Below, piece by piece: positions 27,372-36,227 of a stretch of 64,000 bases of DNA (positions are counted from its first letter, which is position 1; every line of letters starts with the position of its first letter). This DNA is from Tenuifilum sp040752515 (lineage in GTDB: Bacteria > Bacteroidota > Bacteroidia > Bacteroidales > Tenuifilaceae). Position numbers and translations under genes: made by a program. The notes below the pieces were generated by a model. That model was not told the DNA's origin. It saw nothing but the letters and a program-made list of their open reading frames with translations, and made no database searches. The stretch is from positions 62,001-126,000 of the forward strand of contig JBFMGQ010000003.1 in NCBI GenBank assembly GCA_040752515.1, written 5' to 3'.

Positions 27372-27782
27372 TTACTTATTTTTATCCTCGCAAAGCTCTG
27401 TAAGAACGCCAAGTGTTGATTTAGGGTGAAGGAAGGCAATGTCGAGACCCTCAGCTCCCTTGCGGGGTGCTTTATCAATTAAGGTAACACCCTGCTCTTC
27501 CATACGTTTCAATTGCTCCTCAATACCTTTAACAGCAAAAGCAATATGGTGAATACCCTCACCCTTCTTCTCTATGAATTTTCCAATGGGACCTTCGGGA
27601 TCGGTTGATTCCAGCAGCTCAATTTTGGTTTGACCAACCATGAAAAAAGCTGTTTTTACCTTTTGATCCTTTACCTCTTCTATGTTGTAACACTTTAAAC
27701 CCAGAACCTTTTCATAAAATTGAATCGATTCTTCAAGACTTTTAACGGCTATGCCGATGTGTTCAATGTGTGATATGCTCAT
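27372..27782 (-). CDS. mce: Methylmalonyl-CoA epimerase
   Basis: Interconverts (R)- and (S)-methylmalonyl-CoA, feeding the decarboxylase. The 136-residue vicinal-oxygen-chelate protein shows the metal ligands in ISHIEHIGIAV, GIHHIAFAV and LTELCE. Length is typical. It leads the operon. The methylmalonyl-CoA mutase that would complete the succinate-to-propionate route is not in the window. Confidence 0.96.
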   Translation of the reverse strand: MSISHIEHIGIAVKSLEESIQFYEKVLGLKCYNIEEVKDQKVKTAFFMVGQTKIELLESTDPEGPIGKFIEKKGEGIHHIAFAVKGIEEQLKRMEEQGVTLIDKAPRKGAEGLDIAFLHPKSTLGVLTELCEDKNK

Positions 27783-27810
27783 AACTGTAAATTTTTATGA
27801 TTTGTTTGTG

Positions 27811-27818
27811 CAAAGTTA
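27811..27818 (-). promoter_or_regulatory. -7 element of the mce-mmd operon
   Basis: The minus strand reads TAACTTTG, a full TAnnTTTG match, about 29 bases upstream of the mce ATG. No clear -33 element was found. Confidence 0.55.
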
Positions 27819-27937
27819 CTTTGTATAGTTAACTTTAAGCATAAAAGTTTCAAACGTTTTAGTTGTTTTTCAGCATTGTTAAAGAACATGTTTGTTAGAA
27901 TTTTTCATAAAATGGAACATTAAACAAAATATTCGCT

Positions 27938-27945
27938 TATTTTTG
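27938..27945 (+). promoter_or_regulatory. -7 element of the bTHX gene
   Basis: TATTTTTG matches TAnnTTTG, 38 bases upstream of the ATG at 27984. No clear -33 box was recognised. Confidence 0.5.
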
Positions 27946-27983
27946 CAGCCAAGTTTGAACAAACAACTTAATTCTATAATACC

Positions 27984-28109
27984 ATGGGAAAAGGCGATAA
28001 AAAAACCCGTAGAGGTAAAATATTTTTGGGTTCGTTTGGGAATACCCGCCCCAAAAAATCAAAAGTTCGTAAGGCAAAACGCGACAAGGCAAAAGCCCAA
28101 GCCAAGTAA
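27984..28109 (+). CDS. 30S ribosomal protein THX
   Basis: A 41-codon gene for the tiny, highly basic ribosomal protein bTHX, which sits in the head of the small subunit. It begins MGKGDKKTRRGKIFLGSFGN and continues with a Pro-Lys-rich tail ending AKAQAK. This matches the conserved GKGDxKTxRGKixxGSyG pattern of the family. It is followed within 26 bases by a terminator and preceded by a -7 element, so it is a self-contained unit. Confidence 0.92.
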   Translation: MGKGDKKTRRGKIFLGSFGNTRPKKSKVRKAKRDKAKAQAK

Positions 28110-28134
28110 ATCGAACTTGAAACTAAAAAACATT

Positions 28135-28158
28135 AACCGGCAATGCCGGTTTTTTTTA
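28135..28158 (+). terminator. Terminator of the bTHX gene
   Basis: AACCGG stem, CAAT centre, GCCGGTT pairing, then a run of T residues, 26 bases after the stop codon. Confidence 0.85.
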
Positions 28159-28255
28159 TCACCTCAAACAAACAGTATACAATAGTTTATTGCAATTTAA
28201 TCAAAAAGTAGCTGTCTATACTCCAATCAAATAAAAATAAACGGCATTAAATGAT

Positions 28256-28263
28256 TAAATTTG
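28256..28263 (+). promoter_or_regulatory. -7 element of the SpoIIE-phosphatase gene
   Basis: TAAATTTG matches TAnnTTTG, 21 bases before the ATG at 28285. The -33 region is not recognisable. Confidence 0.5.
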
Positions 28264-28284
28264 AAGTAATAGCTGCAAAAGCTC

Positions 28285-30483
28285 ATGCTTCATTTGCTTT
28301 CAAAAAGAACTCTACTTTTTGCCATATTGGTTCTATCAATAGGCACAGCCTCTACTTTTGCCCAAAACGATAAGTATGAGCGCGCGGACTTTCAGCGTGA
28401 CTCCATATACGCCTCAAAGCTTGCCGAAACTATTGATAGCCTTTACCATGAAGAGCAGTTCGACAGCTGCATGCTGATAATCGACAAAGCTTTAGTGTTT
28501 TTCGATAAGTTGGATTTATCGACCTACAAAATTCAAGTACTTACCCACAGAGGTGCCATCAATAGAATAAAAGGGAGGTTCAGCAATGCCATGGCCGATT
28601 TTAGCGAAGTGCTTGATTATTACCGGCAAACCGGAAACACAAAAGGCGAGGCAGCCACTCTTAACCAAATTGGAGCCATTTACAGACTTAGGGGTGACTA
28701 CCCTACTGCTTTAGACTACTACTTTAAATCACTGGCAAACTACCAAAAGGTGAATCATCAACCCGGAATATCATCGGTACTTAACAACATTGGTGTGGTT
28801 CACCTCTACCAAAAACTTTACGATAAAGCCTTAGAGTACTACAACAAATCGTTGGCAATAGAGGAAAACCTTAAAAATGATGAAGGCATTGGCACTTCGT
28901 ACCTTAACATTGGCGAAGTGTACCGTAAAAAGGGTGATCTGCAAAAAGCAGCCGATTACTATCTCCGGGCACTGGTTTATGCCAATCGCACAAACGACCT
29001 CGATGCCATTGGAACTATTTATAACGAACTTGCAGGCATAAACATCGATAACGGTTCGTTAAACGATGTTCTAAAATACCTTCAACTTGCCCATAAAACC
29101 TTTTTAGCCACCAGTAGCCCCCAACGCCTTGCTGAGTGCGAAATCAATTTTGGTAAATATTACCAGAAGATAGGCCATCTGAGCCAAGCAATCCAGCACT
29201 TCAGCAAAGCACTCGAAATTGCCAATAGTAACAAACTGCTAGATATTAAAAGCGACGCCCACCATCAGCTTAGTCAGATATATGATATGCAGGGCAATAT
29301 TAAAGCGGCATACTCACATTTCAAAAATTATATTGCAACCCGCGATACCCTCTTCAACGAAGAAAATACACGAAAATCAATTCAAGCCGAATTCTTTTAC
29401 AAGTTTGAACACCAACAGGAAGAACAACGAATTGCCCAGGCAAAAAAAGATGCCGAGTATGCCGAACGCTTAAGGCGCGAGAAAGCCGTGAAAACATCCC
29501 TGATTGTAATTGTAAGCCTAGGAACAATACTCATTGGCTTTATCCTGTTCTACCTGCATAAAATCAAACTAAAGAATGAGGAACTATACTTCCATCAAAA
29601 GGAAATACTTGAAAAAAACGAGGAACTCCAGCAGCAACAGGAAGAGATCCTTGCCCAACGCGATGAGATTGAGCGCAAAAATCTGATACTAGAACAATCA
29701 CAGCAAATTATTGCCGACAAGAACGAAAGGATGATCAGCAGCATTGAGTATGCTAAAACCATCCAAAACGCATTACTACCAAAACCCGAAAAATTATCGG
29801 AACTATTTCCTGACCACTTTGTAATTTTCCAACCAAAAGATATAGTAAGTGGGGATTTTTACTGGGTTAGCAACGATGAGCGCTACACCTATGCAGCGGT
29901 TATGGATTGCACGGGTCATGGTGTACCAGGGGCTTTCATGTCGATGATTGGTAATACCCTGCTCAATAAGATTGTGATTGAATGGAAGGTTTACCAACCA
30001 TCTAAGGTGCTTGAAGCCCTTAACGAACAGCTTCGCGAAGCCCTAAAACAGAAGGAAATAGGCAATATTGTCCTGGCCGGTATCGATATTGCTTTTGTTA
30101 CAATCGATAAACAGGAAAAAAAGATCTTTTTCTCGGGAGCAGCAAGGCCTATGCTTATTATACAAAATGGAAATATACAACTGGTTAAAGGCAGCATTCG
30201 CTCAACAGGAGGCTTTCAACCAGCAAATGTAAAACCTTTTGAGGATATTACATTTGAACTATCATCACCAACCTACATCTACCTTTTTTCCGACGGCTAT
30301 GCCGACCAGATCAGCATTGAAAAAAAGAAATTTGGGTTACAGCGATTTGTCGATATTATTTTCCAATCATACACTAAACCTATGGCAGCCCAACGCGAGT
30401 TACTCTTGCAAATGATTGAAAATCACCTGCACGGAACCGATCAGCTCGACGACATTTGCGTCATGGGGCTTAGAGTCGATTAG
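28285..30483 (+). CDS. TPR-containing SpoIIE/PP2C serine phosphatase
   Basis: A 732-residue signalling protein. It has a signal peptide (ends TFAQN) and an exported TPR array (about residues 50-370, with ALDYYFKSLANYQKVN-type repeats). A membrane helix (about 405-427, TSLIVIVSLGTILIGFILFYL) and a coiled coil (about 430-490) follow. The C-terminal SpoIIE-type phosphatase domain shows KDIVSGDFYW, MDCTGHGVPGAFMSM and LYLFSDGYADQ. The build suggests that an external signal controls dephosphorylation of a cytoplasmic anti-sigma antagonist or similar protein. No partner-switch gene is adjacent. The 3' end overlaps the convergent HD gene by 4 bases. Confidence 0.93.
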   Translation: MLHLLSKRTLLFAILVLSIGTASTFAQNDKYERADFQRDSIYASKLAETIDSLYHEEQFDSCMLIIDKALVFFDKLDLSTYKIQVLTHRGAINRIKGRFSNAMADFSEVLDYYRQTGNTKGEAATLNQIGAIYRLRGDYPTALDYYFKSLANYQKVNHQPGISSVLNNIGVVHLYQKLYDKALEYYNKSLAIEENLKNDEGIGTSYLNIGEVYRKKGDLQKAADYYLRALVYANRTNDLDAIGTIYNELAGINIDNGSLNDVLKYLQLAHKTFLATSSPQRLAECEINFGKYYQKIGHLSQAIQHFSKALEIANSNKLLDIKSDAHHQLSQIYDMQGNIKAAYSHFKNYIATRDTLFNEENTRKSIQAEFFYKFEHQQEEQRIAQAKKDAEYAERLRREKAVKTSLIVIVSLGTILIGFILFYLHKIKLKNEELYFHQKEILEKNEELQQQQEEILAQRDEIERKNLILEQSQQIIADKNERMISSIEYAKTIQNALLPKPEKLSELFPDHFVIFQPKDIVSGDFYWVSNDERYTYAAVMDCTGHGVPGAFMSMIGNTLLNKIVIEWKVYQPSKVLEALNEQLREALKQKEIGNIVLAGIDIAFVTIDKQEKKIFFSGAARPMLIIQNGNIQLVKGSIRSTGGFQPANVKPFEDITFELSSPTYIYLFSDGYADQISIEKKKFGLQRFVDIIFQSYTKPMAAQRELLLQMIENHLHGTDQLDDICVMGLRVD

Positions 30484-32591
30484 CCCTGCCTATTATTATT
30501 GATCAATTCCGGATACTCCAATCTTACATGATAGATGTTCTGTAACTTTTTCTTAAAGATTGTTTTTATAAGGGTGATATCCCTAAGAGTAATATCGGCA
30601 AAACTATACTGACCTGAATTTAATTGATCATCAATAATTCTTTCTACCAATTGATCGATGCTTTGAATGGTATACTCCTTAAGGCTCCGCGAAGCGGCCT
30701 CAACGGCATCGGCCATCATTACAATGGCTGTTTCCTTGGTTTGAGGTTCAGGGCCAGGATACGAAAATTTCTCTTCATCAATAACCGCATTCTCTGCCTG
30801 TAGCTCCCTATTATAAAAATACTTAACCTTTGAAGTGCCATGATGCATTTTTATGAAATCAATTATTTGGCTTGGAAGACCAGCTTTGGTGGCAATCTTA
30901 ACTCCTTCAGGCACATGGTTTATAATAATCTCAGCACTCTTAACATTGTCAACATTCTCGTGGGGATTAAAACCGCCCTGTTGATTCTCGATGAAAAAAA
31001 GCGGATTAGCCATCTTACCAATATCGTGGTAAAGGGCCCCAGCCCTAACCAGTAAGGGATTCCCTCCAACGCGTTGCACAGCACTCTCGGCTAGGTTAGC
31101 CACCTGCAAGGAGTGCTGAAAGGTCCCTGGAGCAACCTCGGCCAACTTTCGAAGCAAATCAAGATTGGTATCGGAAATTTCTATCAAAGTGATATCGGAC
31201 AAAAAACCGAAAAACTTTTCAATCACATAAACCAACTGGTACGACGCAAGAAGCAGCAGAGCATTGATACCGTACCAAAGAGTTATAAACCAGTTAACTT
31301 CCTTAAGTGATCCATCGGCAACAAGGTAAAGGCTTAATGTTAATATCATGTACGATAGGTAAACAAGCCCAACCGTTTTAAAGAGCTGCCCACGGTTATA
31401 CATCTTCGATAGGCCAATTATAGCCACTATACCGGCAATAAAGTTGGTGAATACAAACTCAAAACTATTGGGAACAAGAAAAGCCACTAGGAAAATGGTT
31501 ATTAGATGAACAAAAAGGGCAAGTCGTGAGTCGAAAAAAGTTTTAACAAAAATGGGAACTATGGCAAGCGGGATAACAAATATGCTAAAAGCATTGGTTT
31601 TAATCACAAGTGCCGAAACCACCGCAACTGATGTAATAAGCAAAAGAATAAACAATAGTTTTCGGTTATCCTTCAAGACCTCACTTCTAAAATTCAGAAG
31701 AAATAGGAAAAGAACAATGTAAAGCGATGCTATTAACAATAAATTCCCTAGTAGAATGGCATATAAATTCTTTGAACCCAGCCGTTTTTCGTATTCCCTT
31801 TTAAGTGATTCAAGGATTTGATAAACCTCAGAGTTTACCACCTCGCCCTTTACTACAATCTTTTCGCCGGCCTGAACCAAACCCTTGGTGACAGAGATAT
31901 TGGATATCAACTCGTTTCGAAACTTTTGCGTGGCAACTTCATCGTAAAAAAGGTTTGGCTGAACGTATTCCTTTAGGTTGAATGTATTCCAAAACTCAGC
32001 CAGTTCGGGGCTTAAACTTTTGGTGATATCGAAAGCATACCCACTTAAAAGCCTGCTGGCCCGCTGAACGGTATAAACCTCATCAAACCATTTGTCGTAA
32101 GCCACATTATTAATCACTACTGCTAAGCCCTGCTTGAGCATGCTGTTGGATATGCTGTTCTCATTCTGGTTGATTACACCCCTTACATAGATTTGGTTTA
32201 GGTTATCGGTAACGGTTTGTTTAATTTTTGATTTAATTAATTGATAGTTAACTTTTGATAGGTTTTTATTTGATACAAACTTGTCGAACGTTAAATCGAA
32301 ATCGGCAGCAAACTTTTCTATCTGCTGGCACTGAACGGTAGAATCGAATCGGTAAAACGATTTGAATTCCTTGAGCAGCTTACTTCGTTCGGCAAAAAGT
32401 TCCTGTTCTGTTTTATAAACTGGAAAATCGAAAGGAGCGGACAGATCCTCGTGCATCCAAGGTCTTCCTTTCTGAAACTCATACTTAAATCGCCCCTCGC
32501 GTGGTATTATTGTAACCACAACCAAGTACGATATCAGGAAAAGTATGAGTGTTACGATATACTTTACCCCGATTTTCATCTCATTAGCCAT
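30480..32591 (-). CDS. 7TM-HD family phosphodiesterase (PgpH-like)
   Basis: A 703-residue membrane protein with an N-terminal helix, a large extracytoplasmic domain (about 30-270), seven helices (about 280-480) and a cytoplasmic HD domain. His522-Asp523 lie in GALYHDIGKMANPLFF. Proteins of this build (YqfF/PgpH) hydrolyse cyclic di-AMP in other bacteria; that activity is inferred here. Length is typical. The nucleotidyltransferase gene lies 25 bases upstream on the same strand, so they may be co-transcribed. Confidence 0.92.
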   Translation of the reverse strand: MANEMKIGVKYIVTLILFLISYLVVVTIIPREGRFKYEFQKGRPWMHEDLSAPFDFPVYKTEQELFAERSKLLKEFKSFYRFDSTVQCQQIEKFAADFDLTFDKFVSNKNLSKVNYQLIKSKIKQTVTDNLNQIYVRGVINQNENSISNSMLKQGLAVVINNVAYDKWFDEVYTVQRASRLLSGYAFDITKSLSPELAEFWNTFNLKEYVQPNLFYDEVATQKFRNELISNISVTKGLVQAGEKIVVKGEVVNSEVYQILESLKREYEKRLGSKNLYAILLGNLLLIASLYIVLFLFLLNFRSEVLKDNRKLLFILLLITSVAVVSALVIKTNAFSIFVIPLAIVPIFVKTFFDSRLALFVHLITIFLVAFLVPNSFEFVFTNFIAGIVAIIGLSKMYNRGQLFKTVGLVYLSYMILTLSLYLVADGSLKEVNWFITLWYGINALLLLASYQLVYVIEKFFGFLSDITLIEISDTNLDLLRKLAEVAPGTFQHSLQVANLAESAVQRVGGNPLLVRAGALYHDIGKMANPLFFIENQQGGFNPHENVDNVKSAEIIINHVPEGVKIATKAGLPSQIIDFIKMHHGTSKVKYFYNRELQAENAVIDEEKFSYPGPEPQTKETAIVMMADAVEAASRSLKEYTIQSIDQLVERIIDDQLNSGQYSFADITLRDITLIKTIFKKKLQNIYHVRLEYPELINNNRQG

Positions 32592-32616
32592 AGACTATTT
32601 TTTATAAAGATACAAC

Positions 32617-34056
32617 TCATTTGCTTGATAGGGAACTGTATCGCGGATCGATTTTTACGGCAGTTAAACCCAAATCCTTTCCAGTATTTAGCATCAAGGT
32701 ATAGGCCTCAAAAAAGTCGTTCCGTATTTCGCCATCCAAAATGGCATCTTTTATTCTGTTCTTAATAATCCCCACTTCCTTGCAAGGCTTAAGATTAAAG
32801 GTTTCCATAATCATTTCACCTGTAACCGGAGGTTGAAAGTTTCTTATGGAATCTTTCTCTTCAACCTCTTTTAACTTTTTCCTGACAATCCTAAAGTTAG
32901 CAAGATGCTTTCGAACAGTGCTGTCGTTCTTTGAAGTAATATCAGCTTCGCAAAGCAACATTAGGGCATCAATATCATCGCCGGCATCAAATAGCAAACG
33001 GCGAATAGCCGAATCGGTAACAACCTCCTGCGATAGAACAATGGGGCGGAGATGAAGCAAAACCATCTTCTGAACAAACTTCATCTTATCGTTAAGCGGT
33101 AGCTTTAGCTTTCGGAAAATTTCGGGAATCATTTTGGCTCCTAAAAAGTCGTGACCGTGAAAGGTCCAACCCTGCCCTGCAACAAAACGTTTAGTTTTGG
33201 GCTTACCAATATCGTGAAGTAATGCAGCCCATCGAAGCCATAGATCATCACTTTTCTGCGCCAGGTTATCTAAAACCTCAAGGGTATGGTAAAAGTTATC
33301 CTTATGCGATATCCCATTACGCGATTCCACCCCTTTCATGGCTGCCAATTCCGGAAGAAGGTATTGTAAAAGACCCGTTTGATCGAGTAACAACCAGCCT
33401 ATGGATGGGCGAGGCGACGCCATCATCTTATTGATTTCGTCCATTACCCGTTCAATGGAAACAATGGAAATACGATTACACATTTCGCTAATGGCCCTAA
33501 GCGTGTTCGGTTCGATGTCAAAGTTCAGCTGAGTAGCAAACCGAATAGCCCTAACCATACGTAATGGATCGTCGGAAAAGGTTGCAGCGGGTTCAAGCGG
33601 CGTACGGATTATTTTTTGCTTTAAATCCTGCTGCCCGTTAAACGGATCGATAAGTACACCAAAATTTCGCTTATTCAGCCCTATTGCAAGGGCATTTATG
33701 GTAAAATCGCGCCTTTTCTGGTCATCTTCGAGGGTTCCGTTTTCAACAATTGGCTTTCGAGAGTCGAGCCTGTACGATTCCTTACGGGCGCCCACAAACT
33801 CAATGTCCCACTCGTTATGCTTAAGCTGTGCCGTTCCAAAATTTTTAAAATAGGTTACCTTCCTTGCTCTTAGCCTTTGTGCCACTTTTTTGGCAAAATC
33901 AACCCCACTCCCCACAACCACAATGTCGATATCCTTTGATGGCCGATTAAGTAAGATATCCCTAACAAACCCACCTGTAACGTAAGCATCAACACCCTCG
34001 ATCTCAGCAACCTCCGAAATTACTCTGAATATATTGCTTTTTAGGTACTCCTTCAT
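32617..34056 (-). CDS. CCA tRNA nucleotidyltransferase with HD domain
   Basis: Adds or repairs the CCA end of tRNA, or acts as a related poly(A) polymerase. The 479 residues show the class II nucleotidyltransferase head with TGGFVRDILLNRPSKDIDIVV (catalytic Asp42 and Asp44). The RRDFTINALAI block, the RNA-binding neck (DDPLRMVRAIRFA) and an HD domain (WAALLHDIGKPKTK, about residue 275) follow. Length suits bacterial HD-containing enzymes. CCA-adding and poly(A) polymerase activities cannot be separated by eye. Confidence 0.9.
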   Translation of the reverse strand: MKEYLKSNIFRVISEVAEIEGVDAYVTGGFVRDILLNRPSKDIDIVVVGSGVDFAKKVAQRLRARKVTYFKNFGTAQLKHNEWDIEFVGARKESYRLDSRKPIVENGTLEDDQKRRDFTINALAIGLNKRNFGVLIDPFNGQQDLKQKIIRTPLEPAATFSDDPLRMVRAIRFATQLNFDIEPNTLRAISEMCNRISIVSIERVMDEINKMMASPRPSIGWLLLDQTGLLQYLLPELAAMKGVESRNGISHKDNFYHTLEVLDNLAQKSDDLWLRWAALLHDIGKPKTKRFVAGQGWTFHGHDFLGAKMIPEIFRKLKLPLNDKMKFVQKMVLLHLRPIVLSQEVVTDSAIRRLLFDAGDDIDALMLLCEADITSKNDSTVRKHLANFRIVRKKLKEVEEKDSIRNFQPPVTGEMIMETFNLKPCKEVGIIKNRIKDAILDGEIRNDFFEAYTLMLNTGKDLGLTAVKIDPRYSSLSSK

Positions 34057-34214
34057 GATTGAATTTTATGACTGACAAAATTACAACATATCAAACTTTT
34101 AGCCTAAAATTTTGTTTACTAGTAAAATTGCGATGCATACCATTATACAATGATAAAATGACATATATCAACATTAAATGTTCAACAAAATTATGCCATT
34201 AATTATTTTGGTAT

Positions 34215-34222
34215 TACTTTTG
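34215..34222 (+). promoter_or_regulatory. -7 element of the thioredoxin gene
   Basis: TACTTTTG matches TAnnTTTG. It lies 51 bases upstream of the ATG at 34274. Confidence 0.5.
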
Positions 34223-34273
34223 TATCGAATTATGTAAATAATTTAATTTATCAATAAATAAACTTGTAACACT

Positions 34274-34630
34274 ATGATTGAGCATTTAACAGCAGAAACT
34301 TTTAAACAGAAAGTATTCAACTACGAAAAGAATAACGAATGGAAGTTTGAAGGCGACAAGCCTGCAATAATTGATTTCTACGCCGACTGGTGTGGTCCCT
34401 GTAAGATGGTAGCTCCTATTCTGGAAGAACTTGCCAAGGAGTACGAAGGCAAAATAAACATTTACAAGGTTGATACCGAAGAGGAGCAGGAATTAGCAGC
34501 CGTTTTTGGCATTCGCAGCATTCCATCGTTACTTTTCATTCCATTAAACGATCAGCCACAAATGGCCATGGGAGCATTACCCAAGGATACTTTCAAAAAG
34601 GCATTCAAAGATGTACTAGGCGTTGAGTAA
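34274..34630 (+). CDS. trxA: Thioredoxin
   Basis: Small cytoplasmic dithiol reductase. The 118 residues show the active site WCGPCK with Cys40 and Cys43, the cis-proline loop GIRSIPSLLFI, and no signal peptide. Slightly longer than typical TrxA because of an N-terminal extension of about 10 residues. It is a single-gene unit with its own promoter element and terminator. Confidence 0.94.
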   Translation: MIEHLTAETFKQKVFNYEKNNEWKFEGDKPAIIDFYADWCGPCKMVAPILEELAKEYEGKINIYKVDTEEEQELAAVFGIRSIPSLLFIPLNDQPQMAMGALPKDTFKKAFKDVLGVE

Positions 34631-34656
34631 ACAAGCCTAATTGCTAAAATTAAGGG

Positions 34657-34680
34657 AAGGAGCCTCTGGCTCCTTTTTTT
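34657..34680 (+). terminator. Terminator of trxA
   Basis: AAGGAGCC, TCT loop, GGCTCCTT, followed by a T-run; 26 bases after the stop. Confidence 0.9.
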
Positions 34681-34745
34681 ATTCACGACGATTCAGTATT
34701 AGAAACCAGAATGCATGATTTAAAACTTTAACGCTGAACTTTGAA

Positions 34746-34760
34746 TCCCGCTTCGCGGGA
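34746..34760. repeat. Palindrome in a dispersed repeat
   Basis: TCCCGC-TTC-GCGGGA hairpin preceded by GAA. The same motif occurs in reverse orientation at 61031-61045, so it belongs to a dispersed family and not to a local gene. Confidence 0.6.
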
Positions 34761-34793
34761 CTGGATCTTTATCCTCGCTGAGCAGGACGGGTC

Positions 34794-34821
34794 ATCCTTT
34801 ATCCTTTATCCTTTATCCTTA
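34794..34821. repeat. Heptamer array (ATCCTTT)4
   Basis: Three exact ATCCTTT units and a fourth ATCCTTA, ending two bases before the stop of the MOSC/MogA gene. Weak 7-base periodicity also precedes it at 34723-34743. Confidence 0.85.
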
Positions 34822-34823
34822 TA

Positions 34824-35771
34824 TCAATGGCTATCAATCCCCATCAACATCAAAAACAGATGCTTTTGTACCTTAGCAATTTCGGCCATATACTCCCTAA
34901 CGGCCTTAACGCTTCCGGGTAGGGTGTAAACAAATGTTGTTCCCATCAAACCAGCAACTCCTCTACTCAACAGGGCGTTGGGTTTTTCGGCACCATACTT
35001 TAAACGGATATGCTCCATTATTCCAGGTATCTCCTTATCGAGCAGGCGTCTTACCACATCAGGTGTAATATCGCGAGGGCCAATGCCTGTACCACCGGTT
35101 GTTAGTAACAAATCGTATTGAGCATTTCGGGCTTCAGTCAACCTATTTTCTAATAGATCGGCATCATCGGGAATAATTTCTGAGTGCAATTCATACTGCC
35201 ATGCGATTGAACTAAAGAATTCGCCGATCAGTTTAGCCACCTCAGGACCGCTAAGGTCTTCATACTCGCCCCTACTTGCCCTATCGCTCAGGGTAATAAC
35301 TTTTACCTTGTAAACCTTTGGGTAAAAGCTTAGCTCATCGCCAGCCTTTAGGGCTCCTCCCTTAATTACACGAACAAAAATACCCTCCTTGGGCATTACG
35401 CAATTGCCAACCTGTCGGTAAATGGCGCAACCGTCGCCATGGCACGATTTACCTATCTGTGTAACCTCAAGTTCTATACCCGCCCCTATGAATCGGTCAC
35501 CCGGCTTAGTTTTGAAAAGTTCAAGCCCTTGCGTGGTGATGTTCTCGGCAAAATCGCCGTATTTAACAGGTAATCCGCTTGCATTGGTAAACTTTTCAAT
35601 ACTTTCAACACCAAGCATACTCACCTGTCGGTGCCAGGCACCAGCATGGGCATCGCCTTTTACTCCAAGGGAGTTAAGCTGAATACTTTCAACGGCATGC
35701 TTTGTAGTTCCTTTTCTCTCGGAAAGGTTAACCGATACTACCTTTACCTTAACGGGATTATTTTGTTCCAT
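34824..35771 (-). CDS. MOSC domain fused to MogA/MoaB-type molybdopterin adenylyltransferase
   Basis: A 315-residue fusion. The N-terminal MOSC domain (about 1-150; GVKGDAHAGAWHRQVSML, with GKSCHGDGCAIYRQVG carrying cysteines) is of the sulfur-carrier/sulfurtransferase type used in cofactor maturation. The C-terminal domain (about 160-315; LLTTGGTGIGPRDITPDVVRRLL) adenylates molybdopterin before metal insertion. It is last in the moeA-moaA-moaC operon, 2 bases after moaC, so joining the two steps in one chain fits the pathway. Confidence 0.9.
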   Translation of the reverse strand: MEQNNPVKVKVVSVNLSERKGTTKHAVESIQLNSLGVKGDAHAGAWHRQVSMLGVESIEKFTNASGLPVKYGDFAENITTQGLELFKTKPGDRFIGAGIELEVTQIGKSCHGDGCAIYRQVGNCVMPKEGIFVRVIKGGALKAGDELSFYPKVYKVKVITLSDRASRGEYEDLSGPEVAKLIGEFFSSIAWQYELHSEIIPDDADLLENRLTEARNAQYDLLLTTGGTGIGPRDITPDVVRRLLDKEIPGIMEHIRLKYGAEKPNALLSRGVAGLMGTTFVYTLPGSVKAVREYMAEIAKVQKHLFLMLMGIDSH

Positions 35772-35773
35772 AC

Positions 35774-36226
35774 CTAATCAATATCCTTTTTGGTTTTCTC
35801 AACAAGTTCAACATGTTCAATCGACATGTTTTTATCAACGGCCTTGCACATATCGTAAACGGTAAGCAGTGCCACCGATACTGCGGTAAGGGCTTCCATC
35901 TCCACGCCTGTTTGCCCAACACACTTTGCGTAACTGATAATCTCAATGCCATTGTCGCAAAGGGTTGCTTTAACATCAACCTTGGTAAGCATAAGAGAGT
36001 GGCAAAGAGGAATGAGTTCGGGGGTGCGTTTAGCTGCCTGTATGCCTGCTATCTCGGCAACTGTGATCACATCGCCCTTTTTCATTTGGTTTTCGCGGAT
36101 TAGCTTGAGGGTTTCGGGCTTTAGCCGGATAAAACCCTTTGCGCTTGCCTCGCGAATCTGATTTGGTTTATGCCCAACATCCACCATGTTGGCCTTACCG
36201 TTTTTGTCGATATGGGAAAGTTCCAT
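35774..36226 (-). CDS. moaC: Cyclic pyranopterin monophosphate synthase
   Basis: Converts the MoaA product to cyclic pyranopterin monophosphate. The 150 residues carry the conserved blocks ELIPLCHSLMLTKVDV and GQTGVEMEALTAVSVALLTVYDMCKAVDK, with the catalytic Asp and Lys in the latter. Length is typical. One base separates it from moaA and two from the MOSC/MogA gene. Confidence 0.96.
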   Translation of the reverse strand: MELSHIDKNGKANMVDVGHKPNQIREASAKGFIRLKPETLKLIRENQMKKGDVITVAEIAGIQAAKRTPELIPLCHSLMLTKVDVKATLCDNGIEIISYAKCVGQTGVEMEALTAVSVALLTVYDMCKAVDKNMSIEHVELVEKTKKDID

Positions 36227-36227
36227 G